DNA of 64,000 bases, from contig JAWZXG010000032.1 of NCBI GenBank assembly GCA_037178625.1, positions 94,772-158,771 on the forward strand, written 5' to 3'. The position numbers were made by a program, and so were the translations under genes. Source of the stretch: Skeletonema tropicum (Eukaryota > Bacillariophyta > Thalassiosirophyceae > Thalassiosirales > Thalassiosiraceae). Each line of letters opens with the position of its first letter. Positions within the stretch are counted from its first letter, which is position 1. This document shows, one piece after another, positions 52,135-62,769 of this stretch. A model generated the notes under the pieces. That model saw only the letters and a list, made by a program, of their open reading frames with translations. It did no database searches and was not told the DNA's origin.

Positions 52135-53386
52135 AGCTGGGTGAAATCGATCTGGGAAAAAGTAGATACCTTCGGGTATAAGGTGGTATTGAATAACATC
52201 GACAACCCTTTCCCAAGAGTGGGTGACGAGTGGCTCATGTGTGTATTTGAAGATCTCCAGTACTCTCCAAAAGAACTACGGCAATTGAAAAGAGTCCGCT
52301 TGCACCAACAAGTTCTGTTTTTATCGGATATACTGTGTGTGAGGGTTTCGAAGATTGATCCACGGTACAGGAAGAGGCTGCGGCGGGAGGATGAAAAGTG
52401 GTCTAAGCTTGACTTCCCTGCTGAGGAACCATCGTCAAAAGATTTTAAGGTGTGGAAGTCGGCACTCTCTCAATTAGCCCCAGGAGGTTTACTTTAGCGT
52501 CCGGTTGGGAAATTGGGTGCACATCGGCCACAAACTTCAACCGTGGCGGTATGTGCCGCTTCGAATAGACTGTTCCGCAATATGGGTAATGACCTTATGG
52601 AGGTATACCCTCCGCATGAAAATAACCCTCGGAGATATGTGAAAGATGATAGTGATCATGCCCAGGTTCAGTACAATGTTGCGTGTACGAGAAGAGGTAG
52701 ATACTGCGGTATATCCCAACCATTTTATGAAAACGGCACCTCGGTGCCGTTTTGTGTTGAGCTTTGGTATGTTTCTACGTAAGAGGCAAAACGGCACCTC
52801 GGTGCCGTTTGCCGTTTTCAAAAAAGGCAGTAGGCCTCAAAATATTTGTTAGATTAAAGCATGAGCCAAAATGTGGCCTATAGATCTTATTATTGCATAC
52901 AAGGGCTACAGGATTTTTGAAAAAAAGCCGGTAGGAGCTGCCTAGCTTTGCCCGCTAACAAATCAGATTTCAAAAACGGCACCGAGGTGCCGTTTTCAAG
53001 CCTTATGGGTACTGGGCCCAACACAAAAACGGCACCGAGGTGCCGTTTTCAAGATGGTTGGGATATGGTTTGGTCAGTCATGCACCAATCCCAGGTCAGT
53101 CTATACCTATACCTCCTCGCACTTTGTGGGAAGTCCTCGACCAGTGGGGTAGCATGTGGATGTGGGAAGATCTTGAACTGACGGGGAGCTATGAGTTCCT
53201 AGCGGCGGCTATTATAGATGGATCACTAGCATGTGTGGCGGACGGATCCTTTATCAAGGAGATGTACACAGATATCTGCTCAGCTGCAGCTGCATTCATT
53301 ATGGAGTGTTCCAAGGGGAGAGGCCGACTCGTTGTAAATTCTCTGAGAAGACACTTGCTGCTTGTGCATATGGTGGGGAGCTTTTT
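52135..53386 (+). pseudogene. Retroelement RNase H-region pseudogene, 5' piece
   Basis: Broken frames follow a pattern common in diatom retroelements: about 118 codons at 52141-52497 (EDLQYSPKELRQLKRVRLHQ), then SNRLFRNMGNDLMEVYPPHE, then after the palindrome element RTLWEVLDQWGSMWMWEDL, VADGSFIKEMYTDICSAAA and, after a frameshift, FSEKTLAACAYGGEL. The Asp of ADGSF and Glu of YGGEL fit RNase H. There is a stop at 52495 and at least two frame changes. The gene continues at 57511 after LTR element B. Confidence 0.75.
52711..53066. mobile_element. Barcoded palindrome element 3 (GGCAC type), inverted orientation
   Basis: The ends ATATCCCAACC and GGTTGGGATAT and the subterminal text match elements 1 and 2, but in reverse order. 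There are four hairpins with stem GGCAC/GTGCC: 52730-52753, 52788-52810 (with a small GCCGTTT duplication), 52973-52996 and 53026-53049. The loop is CTCG on the left and CGAG on the right. It interrupts the RNase H pseudogene: joining GATACTGCGGT-ATAT-GGTTTGGTC restores the frame (VDTAVY then GLVSHAP). This locates the element boundary at ATAT. The GTCCCC/GGGGAC flanks of elements 1 and 2 are absent here. 356 bp, non-coding. Confidence 0.9.
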
Positions 53387-53391
53387 GGGAT

Positions 53392-53932
53392 TCTCAAGTT
53401 GAGAATTATCTGTCATAAGACCGTCAAACAGAGTCGGGATAATCTAAGCGAACATTCAGGCGGATACACGGATCGGAGCGAGATCGGTGGACTTGTGAGG
53501 AGGATCGTAGAGTACCAGGAAACGAAGGCAGTGTTGAGACGTCTAATTCTATCTTAAGCCGGACACGAAGCACTGAAGCTCTGCTGTTGTGCGTCCTACT
53601 CGACTATCGAAGTATTGATGTAGTACAGTGTGCCTTGAGGCAGCGGATGTATTCCAACGTAGTTATTACTATTTCATTATTCTTATTATTGATTGTGTTG
53701 TGAGCGCCATAAAGCAAGTTGGCTTTAGTATCTTGTGTAAAGATATGGCGGGAAAATAAGTTCTGCTGAACCGACGATCGCGGAAGATTCGACGTTCAAC
53801 TTGCGGTAGATAAATGGGACGATTCCCATTAATCGGGATATGAGTATCTTCAATATCCATAAGTAGTGTACCATTGATGACATACTGGTACGATTGCGGT
53901 TGCGCTCATCTGCTTTCTTACATAAGTTGACA
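53392..53932 (-). repeat. 3' LTR, copy B
   Basis: 541 bp; encodes the ORF C-terminus. Confidence 0.9.
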
Positions 53933-56739
53933 CTCCCCAGCCAAACGTATATCGTATTCCAGACTTCCCACTTCAACAAGTAATCGCTAATCTCAAAGAA
54001 CATCTGAGCAGTAAACTTATTATTGTGTGAAGTTGTTTCCATAATGGTTGGTATTTCCAGTAGCTCTTGATAATCATTGATCTGACCTGTAGGTGTATGG
54101 TCTTGATAATCCTTGATCTGTCCTGTAGGTGTAGGGTATTGGATGAGTAGTTCTTCTTCCTTTGGACTAGGTAGACGTAGATCGGCCATAGAAAATGTGG
54201 ACGATAAAGCATTGTGATTGTTCGCGAAGGGCCTATTGCCGTTTGTGACTTGTGAGAAGGGCCTATTGCCGTTTGTGACTTGAACTTCAAGGTATATATG
54301 GTCATCCGCGACTTGGTAATGAAGTTGATCGTATTCATCAAAAATGCGAACACTTGAAGAGAACCCTCTCTCGGGACTTCTAACAAAGAACCTGAAGCCA
54401 CACACAAAGATATCGACAAAGAATCCACCATAGAGCCGATTGCATCGGGTGATAATTCTGCTTCCGACGATGATTTCGTGGTAATTAGTGCGTGATGCAT
54501 CCATAAGTTCTTGAATAGCTGCACGTTTGCTGCGCTCCCCATGATTGAGACCGAGACGATGACGTTCGTAACTCACGAGATCAGGATGAAGAACCGAATT
54601 GACTTGATTCCGAATAACGTAGATATTGCGCTTCCTATCAACAATCCTCGATGCAAAACGTGCAATCATCATGTGACGAGAGTCACTGTCGATACTTACC
54701 AAAATAGCACCATATTCAACCATCAAAATATTACCATATCCAAATTGAGCCGAGAAGATAGCAGAGTTTCCATCACTGATCTGCGACCGAATAATATTTT
54801 CTCTCACGGCAGTACCGAGTAAAGCAAGCATGTTGTAAGATTTGCAAAAGGAAGTATCTTCCGTCGGACGAATGATATGATGAAGTTGAGTAGATGATGA
54901 TGTCTCCCCATATTCCTCAGCAGTAACCATGACAGAATGATGTCGATCCAAGAAAACGTTGTTGATGATGACGTTCCGAAGCAAGACGTGATACTGTCGA
55001 TGACCTCGAGTAATCTCCGCAAAGGAAAAGCGATGCAACCTGCAAGCGACGACGATATAGATCCTATCAGCAAGGTCTCGAGAATCATGTGAATAGAACT
55101 GAGCAGCGAAGTCTTGTAAGGACTTAAGAACAAGTGCATTGCATTCCGCATCGACTAGTTGTGCTCGATGGTGGTAAAATTCAATCTTCGCAGCAGGAGA
55201 ACAAACAACAACTTGGCTTCCAACGGCAGAATCTTCTTGGATGTCCATCAACTTATAGAGTAGAACTTGCTCCCCATTCTTCGTCTTGTAGAACTGAATT
55301 CCATTCGACTCGTAGTACCAAATCAACTCTGAAATAATAAAGTCTCTCATCTTCGCAGGATAGTGGTAACGTCGTATCATCACAGATAGATATTCAATTG
55401 AAGGAATTTGCTCCCCATTCATCTCGCAGGACAAAAGAAACTCTAAATTAATAAAGTATCGCATCTTCACAGGACAGTACTCTCCAATCATCATCTTGTG
55501 ATATCTCAGTAGCTCTAAAGCTGTAGAGACATAAGATATCATGCCACGAACAAATGCATAGCCTTGAATGTGCGAAGGATCATATCGTACAAGTAATTCA
55601 AGTACAGACCAAGCGATGGTAATAAACAAGATCTTGTTGGATGTGTGATCGGAGTTGTGACAACTGTGAGCAAGTATCATGCAACGATCAATCTTCTGGG
55701 ACTTGTGAGTGATAATAACACCACTGGATTCGTCTTGAAAGACATCGATGCTTGTAGTAGATGTCAAGAGTGTCTCCGTTCTCCCGAGTAATGCATACGT
55801 CGATTGCAAAACATCTCCCCACGCAACATGAATCTTGGTCACAAGTTGATTATAGTATCGAACATGTTGTGTCCCTTGCGAAAGATCGTGCAACCAGATA
55901 AAGTCGACACTAAAGATTACCATTACTCCCCATAGTCTCATGAGATAATTTGCAAGTATGAGTCCCTCACTACTGAAAAACATCACTCCTCTATTCACAA
56001 CTAGGAAGTCATGAGTACCATCGAGTAGATGATCTGCGATGTGACGATGTTCACCAAAGATAACAACATCGATATGCTGTCGCTTGATAGAACTTGTGCC
56101 CAGGAACTGAATATCGAGTTTCCAGAATAGGGTCATCAAAAGGGCGCTGAGGTCATGTTGTCGAAGACAAGCTATAACACCGATAGGACGTGTATCCATA
56201 GATGGATAAATGTTGGTATTAACACCAGAAGGAGTTACCAAAGTACTGAATTCAGAAGGATCCATGATGCGAAGAATAATAACTGCGATCAATTTGTCTC
56301 CACCCAATGTAGAAGTGTCGAGAATATAATGTCGGGTTCCTAAGCAGACAACTAGACGAAGCACCGATCGAATCGAGAGAGATGCCGGGTTAAGTGCGGG
56401 CAAAGGCCTGTACACGGTGACAATCCACCATTTATCCTCTTGACTTCCTAATAAGGAGAGACCCATTAATAACGAAGGACGGTCCACCACACGGTAGATA
56501 TCCACTTCTTCAGAAGACACGTAAATCCATAAACGTGTAGATATGATCCCTTCAGTAGAAAACAGGACTTGATGTAAATCCAAAAACTCGGATAACGGTC
56601 TCCGCCACCTTCCTCTGCGAAATACATCAGATTCCATATTAGCATCTCGACTACCATCAGTGGTCTCTAAAGAAGCGTCTACAAAACCCTCATCGGCAGT
56701 AACATCGCCACGTGAAGAAGAAAGTTGATCCTCCTGCAT
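53725..56739 (-). CDS. Unknown 1004-residue ORF of LTR element, copy B
   Basis: Same protein as 41016-44030 with a few dozen substitutions at most, and no frameshift or stop. The frame is open 17 codons further upstream to an ATG at 56790. Copy A lacks that extension because of an indel, so the shared Met at 56739 is preferred. The internal repeats and the LTR-encoded tail are as in copy A. Confidence 0.7.
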   Translation of the reverse strand: MQEDQLSSSRGDVTADEGFVDASLETTDGSRDANMESDVFRRGRWRRPLSEFLDLHQVLFSTEGIISTRLWIYVSSEEVDIYRVVDRPSLLMGLSLLGSQEDKWWIVTVYRPLPALNPASLSIRSVLRLVVCLGTRHYILDTSTLGGDKLIAVIILRIMDPSEFSTLVTPSGVNTNIYPSMDTRPIGVIACLRQHDLSALLMTLFWKLDIQFLGTSSIKRQHIDVVIFGEHRHIADHLLDGTHDFLVVNRGVMFFSSEGLILANYLMRLWGVMVIFSVDFIWLHDLSQGTQHVRYYNQLVTKIHVAWGDVLQSTYALLGRTETLLTSTTSIDVFQDESSGVIITHKSQKIDRCMILAHSCHNSDHTSNKILFITIAWSVLELLVRYDPSHIQGYAFVRGMISYVSTALELLRYHKMMIGEYCPVKMRYFINLEFLLSCEMNGEQIPSIEYLSVMIRRYHYPAKMRDFIISELIWYYESNGIQFYKTKNGEQVLLYKLMDIQEDSAVGSQVVVCSPAAKIEFYHHRAQLVDAECNALVLKSLQDFAAQFYSHDSRDLADRIYIVVACRLHRFSFAEITRGHRQYHVLLRNVIINNVFLDRHHSVMVTAEEYGETSSSTQLHHIIRPTEDTSFCKSYNMLALLGTAVRENIIRSQISDGNSAIFSAQFGYGNILMVEYGAILVSIDSDSRHMMIARFASRIVDRKRNIYVIRNQVNSVLHPDLVSYERHRLGLNHGERSKRAAIQELMDASRTNYHEIIVGSRIITRCNRLYGGFFVDIFVCGFRFFVRSPERGFSSSVRIFDEYDQLHYQVADDHIYLEVQVTNGNRPFSQVTNGNRPFANNHNALSSTFSMADLRLPSPKEEELLIQYPTPTGQIKDYQDHTPTGQINDYQELLEIPTIMETTSHNNKFTAQMFFEISDYLLKWEVWNTIYVWLGSVNLCKKADERNRNRTSMSSMVHYLWILKILISRLMGIVPFIYRKLNVESSAIVGSAELIFPPYLYTRY

Positions 56740-56964
56740 GATGATATCGGCGTCAGATAAAGATGTTATGCTGTATTGAGCAGCTATCACGGGTGTCCAC
56801 TTGGTATGAAAGGAAGGCCTATTAAGCTAGGTGTTTGCCTGGCAAAACGGAGTCCACTTATATCAGGGAGAGTTGGATTTTCTCATAAGACTCAACGACT
56901 AAGGCTTGACAGATAATTCTTCGGTGTATCTGAAGCTATTGTTAAAGCACGAGAACTGATAATC

Positions 56965-57505
56965 TCTCAAGTTGAGAATTATCTGTCATAAGACCGTCAA
57001 ACAGAGTCGGGATAATCTAAGCGAACATTCAGGCGGATACACGGATCGGAGCGAGATCGGTGGACTTGTGAGGAGGATCGTAGAGTACCAGAAAACGAAG
57101 GCAGTGTTGAGACGTCTAATTCTATCTTAAGCCGGACACGAAGCACTGAAGCTCTGCTGTTGTGCGTCCTACTCGACTATCGAAGTATTGATGTAGTACA
57201 GTGTGCCTTGAGGCAGCGGATGTATTCCAACGTAGTTATTACTATTTCATTATTCTTATTATTGATTGTGTTGTGAGCGCCATAAAGCAAGTTGGCTTTA
57301 GTATCTTGTGTAAAGATATGGCGGGAAAATAAGTTCTGCTGAACCGACGATCGCGGAAGATTCGACGTTCAACTTGCGGTAGATAAATGGGACGATTCCC
57401 ATTAATCGGGATATGAGTATCTTCAATATCCATAAGTAGTGTACCATTGATGACATACTGGTACGATTGCGGTTGCGCTCATCTGCTTTCTTACATAAGT
57501 TGACA
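56965..57505 (-). repeat. 5' LTR, copy B
   Basis: 541 bp, almost identical to 53392-53932. Confidence 0.9.
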
Positions 57506-57510
57506 GGGAT

Positions 57511-57748
57511 TACTCGCTATTCATCTCATCCTATTAGCTGTGAACAAACTGAAACCAACGCTATCTGGTTCTGCCCAGATCTATTCTGATTGCTTGGGGG
57601 CTCTCAATAATGTGGAAAACCTGCCTCTGCATCGCATCCCGTCGAGTTGCCGGCATTCAGATATATTAAAAAATATCATGATCCATTGCAGGTCTCCAAC
57701 ATTCAGCACATTATTTTCTCATGTCTCGGCCCATAAACTCGATCAATA
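57511..57748 (+). pseudogene. Retroelement RNase H-region pseudogene, 3' piece
   Basis: Continues the pseudogene at 52135-53386 after LTR element B: LLAIHLILLAVNKLKPTLSG, IYSDCLGALNNVENLPLHRI, SCRHSDILKNIM, FSHVSAHK. The Asp in IYSDCLGAL and His in HVSAH fit the RNase H active site. One extra T in CTTTTTGGG (before the element) shifts frame relative to this part. It stops at the LINE 3' end. Confidence 0.75.
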
Positions 57749-57937
57749 ATATAACAGAAATTTTAAAGTACGTCTGATTAGCCCTCTAGGGGCGAAATTA
57801 TGACTAACCAACATGTGTGCTGTGTCGGTAGCATTGATAGTGCTCTATACTGCCTCCACAACTGTTTCTCAGATCGCACTCCAAGCCAGAAGACCTAAAT
57901 AGTCTCCTGGCCAGGATTAGTTCAACCATACGGTTGT

Positions 57938-58666
57938 TTACGTCGTCGATTTCTCGAGTTCATTGAGGACTGCGTCTATTGTCGGCTGTCCCTCCTCACG
58001 ATACAATACTACTCTATTTGCGTGTTCCTCGGCTTCATCAGCCTCACGTTGCCGCTGAGGTGGCGGTAATGGTGGGCCAAATGCATTGAAGTAGAACGAT
58101 AAAGTTCGTTGACTTTTCTTCCGCTGTTCTGCTCGCATCTCGACCGCTTGCCTGCCTATCTTGAGGTGATGCACCCACATTCGCCTAGTAGCCAAATCCA
58201 TATTGCTTATTTCGTCAATACTATGATTTGCCCACCGTTGGTGAAAGCCTGGCGGCATCTCCTCTCGATGTTGACTGTACCATACCAATTGCTCTGCTAA
58301 ATGTGCACTCTCTATTTGCTTGTCAAATGACTGAGTTCCATTAGCTAGTCTGTTTCGCTCATGCCACTGCGGTAGTGCAACTTCATACCAGATCAATTTT
58401 TGGAGTTGATAAAACTGCTGGTGGGCGTCCCCATGATGAGTACTCTCCAATGCTTGATACCATTCTTTTACCAGATATCCTCTGAAGAAGTCATCCCACC
58501 CGAGGTCACGTTGTGCTTCCAGTGCTTCCTGGATCCTCGGGTATTCTGATGTGGTTCGAATCTCGCCCCCGTTTGCATATTGTTCTACCAAGTTTGCCAC
58601 TCTGAGTAGTATTTTTCGTGATATTTTCCGGAGTCCTTTCTTCCGGAGTGCTGCTATTTGCAGCAC
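57938..58666 (-). pseudogene. C-terminal part of the LINE polyprotein, shifted frame
   Basis: Helical text LRKKGLRKISRKILLRVANL then VEQYANGG... follows the zinc finger in the other frame. ~240 residues end ...AALNELEKSTT-like (here AVLNELEKSTT). The second copy at 24128-24790 has the same ending. The proline-rich patch GPPLPPPQRQR and the WDDFFRGYLVKEWYQALE helix are conserved between copies. Function unknown. Confidence 0.7.
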
Positions 58667-61373
58667 GTTTCGCAGCCATATCCGGGTGGGAACATTGAAA
58701 CACGTGTGCTATTGTTTCGTCATCACACTGCCGACAGTTCGGACACTGCGATACTTGCGTTTCATGTTGCTTCACGTGATTCACTGGGAGGAGGCCATGC
58801 ATTAGTTTGCAGGTAAATCGCTGCTGGCTAAGGGTACTTTTCCGTCTCACTTCCCCTATCGTCATCCAATACACATTGTCATATTGCTCGTCCGTCCATC
58901 CGTGTCTTCGCTTGATATATTTCCGGAGGATTGGTTCACGACGCGCTTTGTTGACGTGGCTTCGCATCCCAGCTGTGATCCACTTATTCCCTATTCGTAA
59001 AACTGCTTTTGATCCCTCATACGGCATCTGTAATATTTCTTGCTCAGGTGGTAGTTGGATGGGATTCTCAATGGCTGCTGCCGTTGTTTCTCCCGCTAAT
59101 TCGTCGCACGCAATGTTGATCATAGCGTTGTCATCCAATCCATCCAAGTCTTTCTCTTTTCCCAATGCGCTTTCCGTGGTTTCTAATGAATCGCAGTCAC
59201 TTTCGTCCGGTTCCGTCTTCTTTTTGGCCGTATCTTGGTGTCCCCGGACGTGCTGACTAATTACTCCAAATGGTAACTTCTGCCGTAGATGCTGTATTGC
59301 CATCAAAAGATCTCCTTCAGGTTGTATTGTGTCCCGTCCTGTCTTCATTGGCCGATTACTCGTAAAAGCACCTGACTCATTATCAAACCATTGAGTAATA
59401 TCGTCGTCTGGCCCCAATTCTATGCCAAGATATTGTATGTGATACAGCGCTCGATACAACCCTTCCAATTCAGCTCGGTACGAGTTTACTGAGCTGACGT
59501 TTGTCATCAAAAAACATGCCTTGACATACTCGTTTTGATTAGTTGGGATAATCCATGCTGCCGCTGCCACATTGTGCACTCGAAGGACAGAACCATCACT
59601 ACCTGTCTTCTTTGGCTTCATTTCCGTGCCTGGTAGGTGTGTATTTTCGGTCACGTATCCTGGAGGCTTAGCTTCCTGCTGTTGCTGTTGTGCCATCTGA
59701 TACGGACGGCGAGTCCATACACCCTCATCTACCTCTGTCATTTTCATCGGATAACACTCTAGCGGTATAGCGTTGACGTCACATTCATATTTGTAGAACC
59801 CACTTTGCACTGGTTGTTCTGTTAGCTTCTGAATAAAGCTTTCACCAGTGGCTGTCTCTCCTCGTTTGTAGATCACCCCCTTACCTCGGTAGCAGTCATA
59901 CCATGTGTTCCGTTTCACCGGAAACCACTTTCCAAGTGGTATGTCAAGTTCCATTGAATTGGTGTGGTGGTGGCGACTATCCAATCTATTGCAGAATGTT
60001 TCTCGTATACACCTACGAAACAAGGAGAACCACTTCTTCGGAGGGCATGGAATTTGCGGCCATCTCCAATCAGATCCCGCTACAAAATTGCCCCCCAGCG
60101 TTGTATTTCCGATATATTCTCCATTCTCAACCACTAGGTCTGCTAATGTGATCACTCGCATATAGATACGTACTGCATTGAGCTTTCTCAATATCGATGG
60201 CTTTATTTTCCGTCGAATAAATGCTTCCATAATTGATTGATCGCCTTCCCTCTGCAGTGCTGGGATTGTGGCATCTTCCATCCATATCGTAGCATCTATC
60301 TCAGCTAATCGATTTTTCAATCTCACTAGTAGTCCATTGTCCATATATGTCAGCCTTTCTTTGTACTCAAACAATGGTGTTATCAGGCCTGACTGCAGTT
60401 GCAATTCATCCAATGTGAAGAGAAAATCCTCCGCCAATGTCTTCCCATTTCGGAGCTGCTTGACAACATACTCTGACTGCAATTCAGTTTGCCTCGAATA
60501 CATGTCTGGGATTTCCATCCCTCCTTGCTCCATAGGACCTCGGAGCACTGCGTCTGGTGAGTTCCTATTAAAGTGCATATATGGGAGGAAGTTATTCCGT
60601 ACGATTGTATCCATCTTTTTGCATTGTTTCTTACTGAATGACGTCAAGTGGAGGACGTAATCCAATGTTGGCATCAATCGTTGGTAGAGTAGTTGCTTCG
60701 TCTCACTTGCTGTCAAGAATCCCAAAGACGTAGACTTGGAAATTCTCCTCAATTTCTCCATGATGACCTCGTACTCTTGCTTCTGGTTCCCATCGGGGCA
60801 CAAGTGGTATCCCAACCCTTTATTCGGTTGATTTGGTGACTTAAACTGTATCACTGACTTGGCACCTTTATGATCCTCCAGGAGGATTGTTTCATCTATT
60901 GCCATGATTGGTTTTAGTTCCCCTCGTACCACTTGCCACGCTAATGCCTGCCACGCACATTTGTGGTAGGCAAGTGATTGGCCTGAATATCGTACGACCT
61001 CATTCCACATCGTAGAGCTCAATTTCATCCTTTCGATCAGTTCATCCAGTGGCCGTTCACTGTCGTAATCTGCAGAGACATTTCCATCATTATCATCAAC
61101 GTAGCTTACGTTATGACGCTTCATCATCCGTTCCCCGAAACAACCATGTAATTCCAGGCCCGGTGCCAATTCTGCGTGCGTTTTCAGGATCCCACTACTA
61201 CATGCCGTAAACAGCGCCGGATTGTCTGCTTTTCCTTGGATCTCTCCTGAAATCTGATAATCCCCTGGTTCTTCTGAGTATATATGAAATGGTGCGCGCG
61301 GCGATTTGTGACTGCATGTTGTGTGTGGTGTGTAGTGCGGCGCGGGCCCTCGGGGCCTGTTTTTTTTTTGCAA
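58506..61373 (-). pseudogene. Internally deleted RT - RNase H - zinc finger polyprotein
   Basis: 955 codons open from 61373. A leader of ~40 residues is fused directly to the RT: the catalytic box SYVDDNDGNVS is near residue 105, but motifs A and B before it are absent, so the RT cannot be active. Then come the thumb-like region (LLYQRLMPTLDYVLHLTSFS), an RNase H domain (SDGSVL, NSYRAELEGL, WFDNESGAF, HVRGHQD, CDELAGE supply the D-E-D-H-D set) and a zinc-finger-like CPNCRQCDDETIAHVFQC plus His. The frame then shifts near 58680; the natural continuation is the frame at 58666-57938. Non-autonomous copy. Confidence 0.75.
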
Positions 61374-61514
61374 TGTACCCGTCTATAAATTTGCTCTGCA
61401 ATGCTTGTTTTTGTAACATAAATGTGTCATGATGTCAAAATTATTCTGTGGATTTCGTGTTGGATTTTTTTTTGCAATGTATCCGTCTATAAAGTTGCTC
61501 TGCAATGCTTGTTT
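61359..61514 (-). repeat. Duplicated LINE leader, ~105-bp spacing
   Basis: T10-GCAATGTA(C/T)CCGTCTATA then AA(A/G)TTGCTCTGCAATGCTTG occurs at 61359-61410 and 61464-61514. The reverse complement encodes ALQS(K/N)FIDGYIAKK. The same leader begins the 518-aa ORF at 38095 (CATTGCAGAGCAACTTTATA). It may act as an internal promoter. Confidence 0.75.
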
Positions 61515-61551
61515 AATAACATTCTTATAACAGAAACGTTTTATAGTACAT

Positions 61552-62769
61552 ACTCACTTACTTACTTAGAGCCGTTCCAAGCAAAATTGCATCGTAGATG
61601 CATAAGATTTTGATAGCAGCTAACAAAAAAGTGCAGCGCGCTGTCCGAGCAACCTGGAGCGCAACTGCATGCATGCATGTTTTTTCGTTCGACAGTCAGT
61701 ATCTAACATGATAGCCGCTACTCTCATAGCCACCACGTTGCACAAACCCTACCAATAGTAATATCCAGTGAACTATATCGCAGACAACACCCTTTGCAAC
61801 TATTCAGCCGCAGGGTTTTATTATTACAACTGTCTACACCGCATAAATAAATGACTAATACATGCTACATAAATGTCATTTCTGTCTATGATGTTGCTAT
61901 TTTTATCCAGCCTATTGCAATATTATGGACAATAAATAGCCGACACTTCTTATATATAATAATGTTGATGAGTTGCGGTCTTTAGAGCCGCTCGATCCGC
62001 CGTCTACAGGCTTATTGTTGTGTTAGAGTGTCAAATTATTTATGCAATTTTGTGCACATCTTGTGTCCTTGGTATTTTGGAGGTGTGGGGGGGCTTTAAT
62101 GGTCATTCCGAGCAACCAGAATCTCACTTCATATTACCATCGGCGATGGGTAGCGGAGGGGTAGTGCCTATAGATGTTTATCATCTTCGATGGGTGCAGG
62201 GAAGGTGGTTGTTTTCATTTCAAATCTCAATGAAGTGGATTGCAATGATATTATCTCCACCCCTACAGCAGCCGAAACGCCACACTGCTGCGAAAAAATC
62301 GCCATAATGTCGTTTAAGGGATGGGCCATCGATACCTTATGAAATATACTCATGGACTGAGATAGGCGGCCATACTAGGGGTGCCATTGTAGGCCATTGT
62401 GGTGGCATCTTTTTCTCTTTTTCTGCACGATCATCGATCATGCAAAAACCGAGTTACCGATCGCGTTTGACAGTACTTTATACCGATCGCGTTTTACATA
62501 TTCTCAAATATATGACGTCACTTGTTCCTCTCCTAACTTCAACGTGTCAGCTTCTCTGCTGGCAGGAAGAACATGTCGCCATCCGTGACTTTTCCGCGCA
62601 GCCACTCATCGACTATCATGCTACGGAACACCACATGCAATTAGAAGAGTGCATAAATAATAATGAGTGGCTTGCGTATGACATTCCTCGCACGCAAATC
62701 AATATCTTAAATATGTGACCATTACGGACCGGCATAACCAAACCACGAACAAAATTGACCGTATAAAAT
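61552..62769. other. Gene-free region
   Basis: No convincing gene. It contains a TGCATGCATGCATG run near 61665 and AT-rich DNA to about 61980. Short frames at 62020-62307 and 62440-62718 have no recognisable features. The last part is likely the promoter of the gene starting at 62770. Confidence 0.45.

Larger units (their letters stand above)
53392..57505 (-). mobile_element. LTR retrotransposon with single unknown ~1000-aa ORF, copy B
   Basis: 541-bp LTRs at 53392-53932 and 56965-57505. The target duplication GGGAT is at 53387-53391 and 57506-57510. The interior matches copy A with scattered substitutions. It lies inside the retroelement RNase H pseudogene, whose two parts face each other across it. 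Confidence 0.94.
57751..61410 (-). mobile_element. LINE-like retrotransposon with internal deletion in RT
   Basis: The 3' terminus (57751-57776, plus-strand view ATAACAGAAATTTTAAAGTA then CGTCTG) is shared with insertions at 15835, 23941 and 36004. Those have target duplications of 11-19 bp and strong 5' truncation, so the family moves by target-primed reverse transcription. No LTRs. The 5' end is in a pair of leader repeats (61359-61410, 61464-61514). The coding region is described separately. The right boundary is uncertain; a similar tail variant at 61527-61551 suggests a second copy abuts it. Confidence 0.8.
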
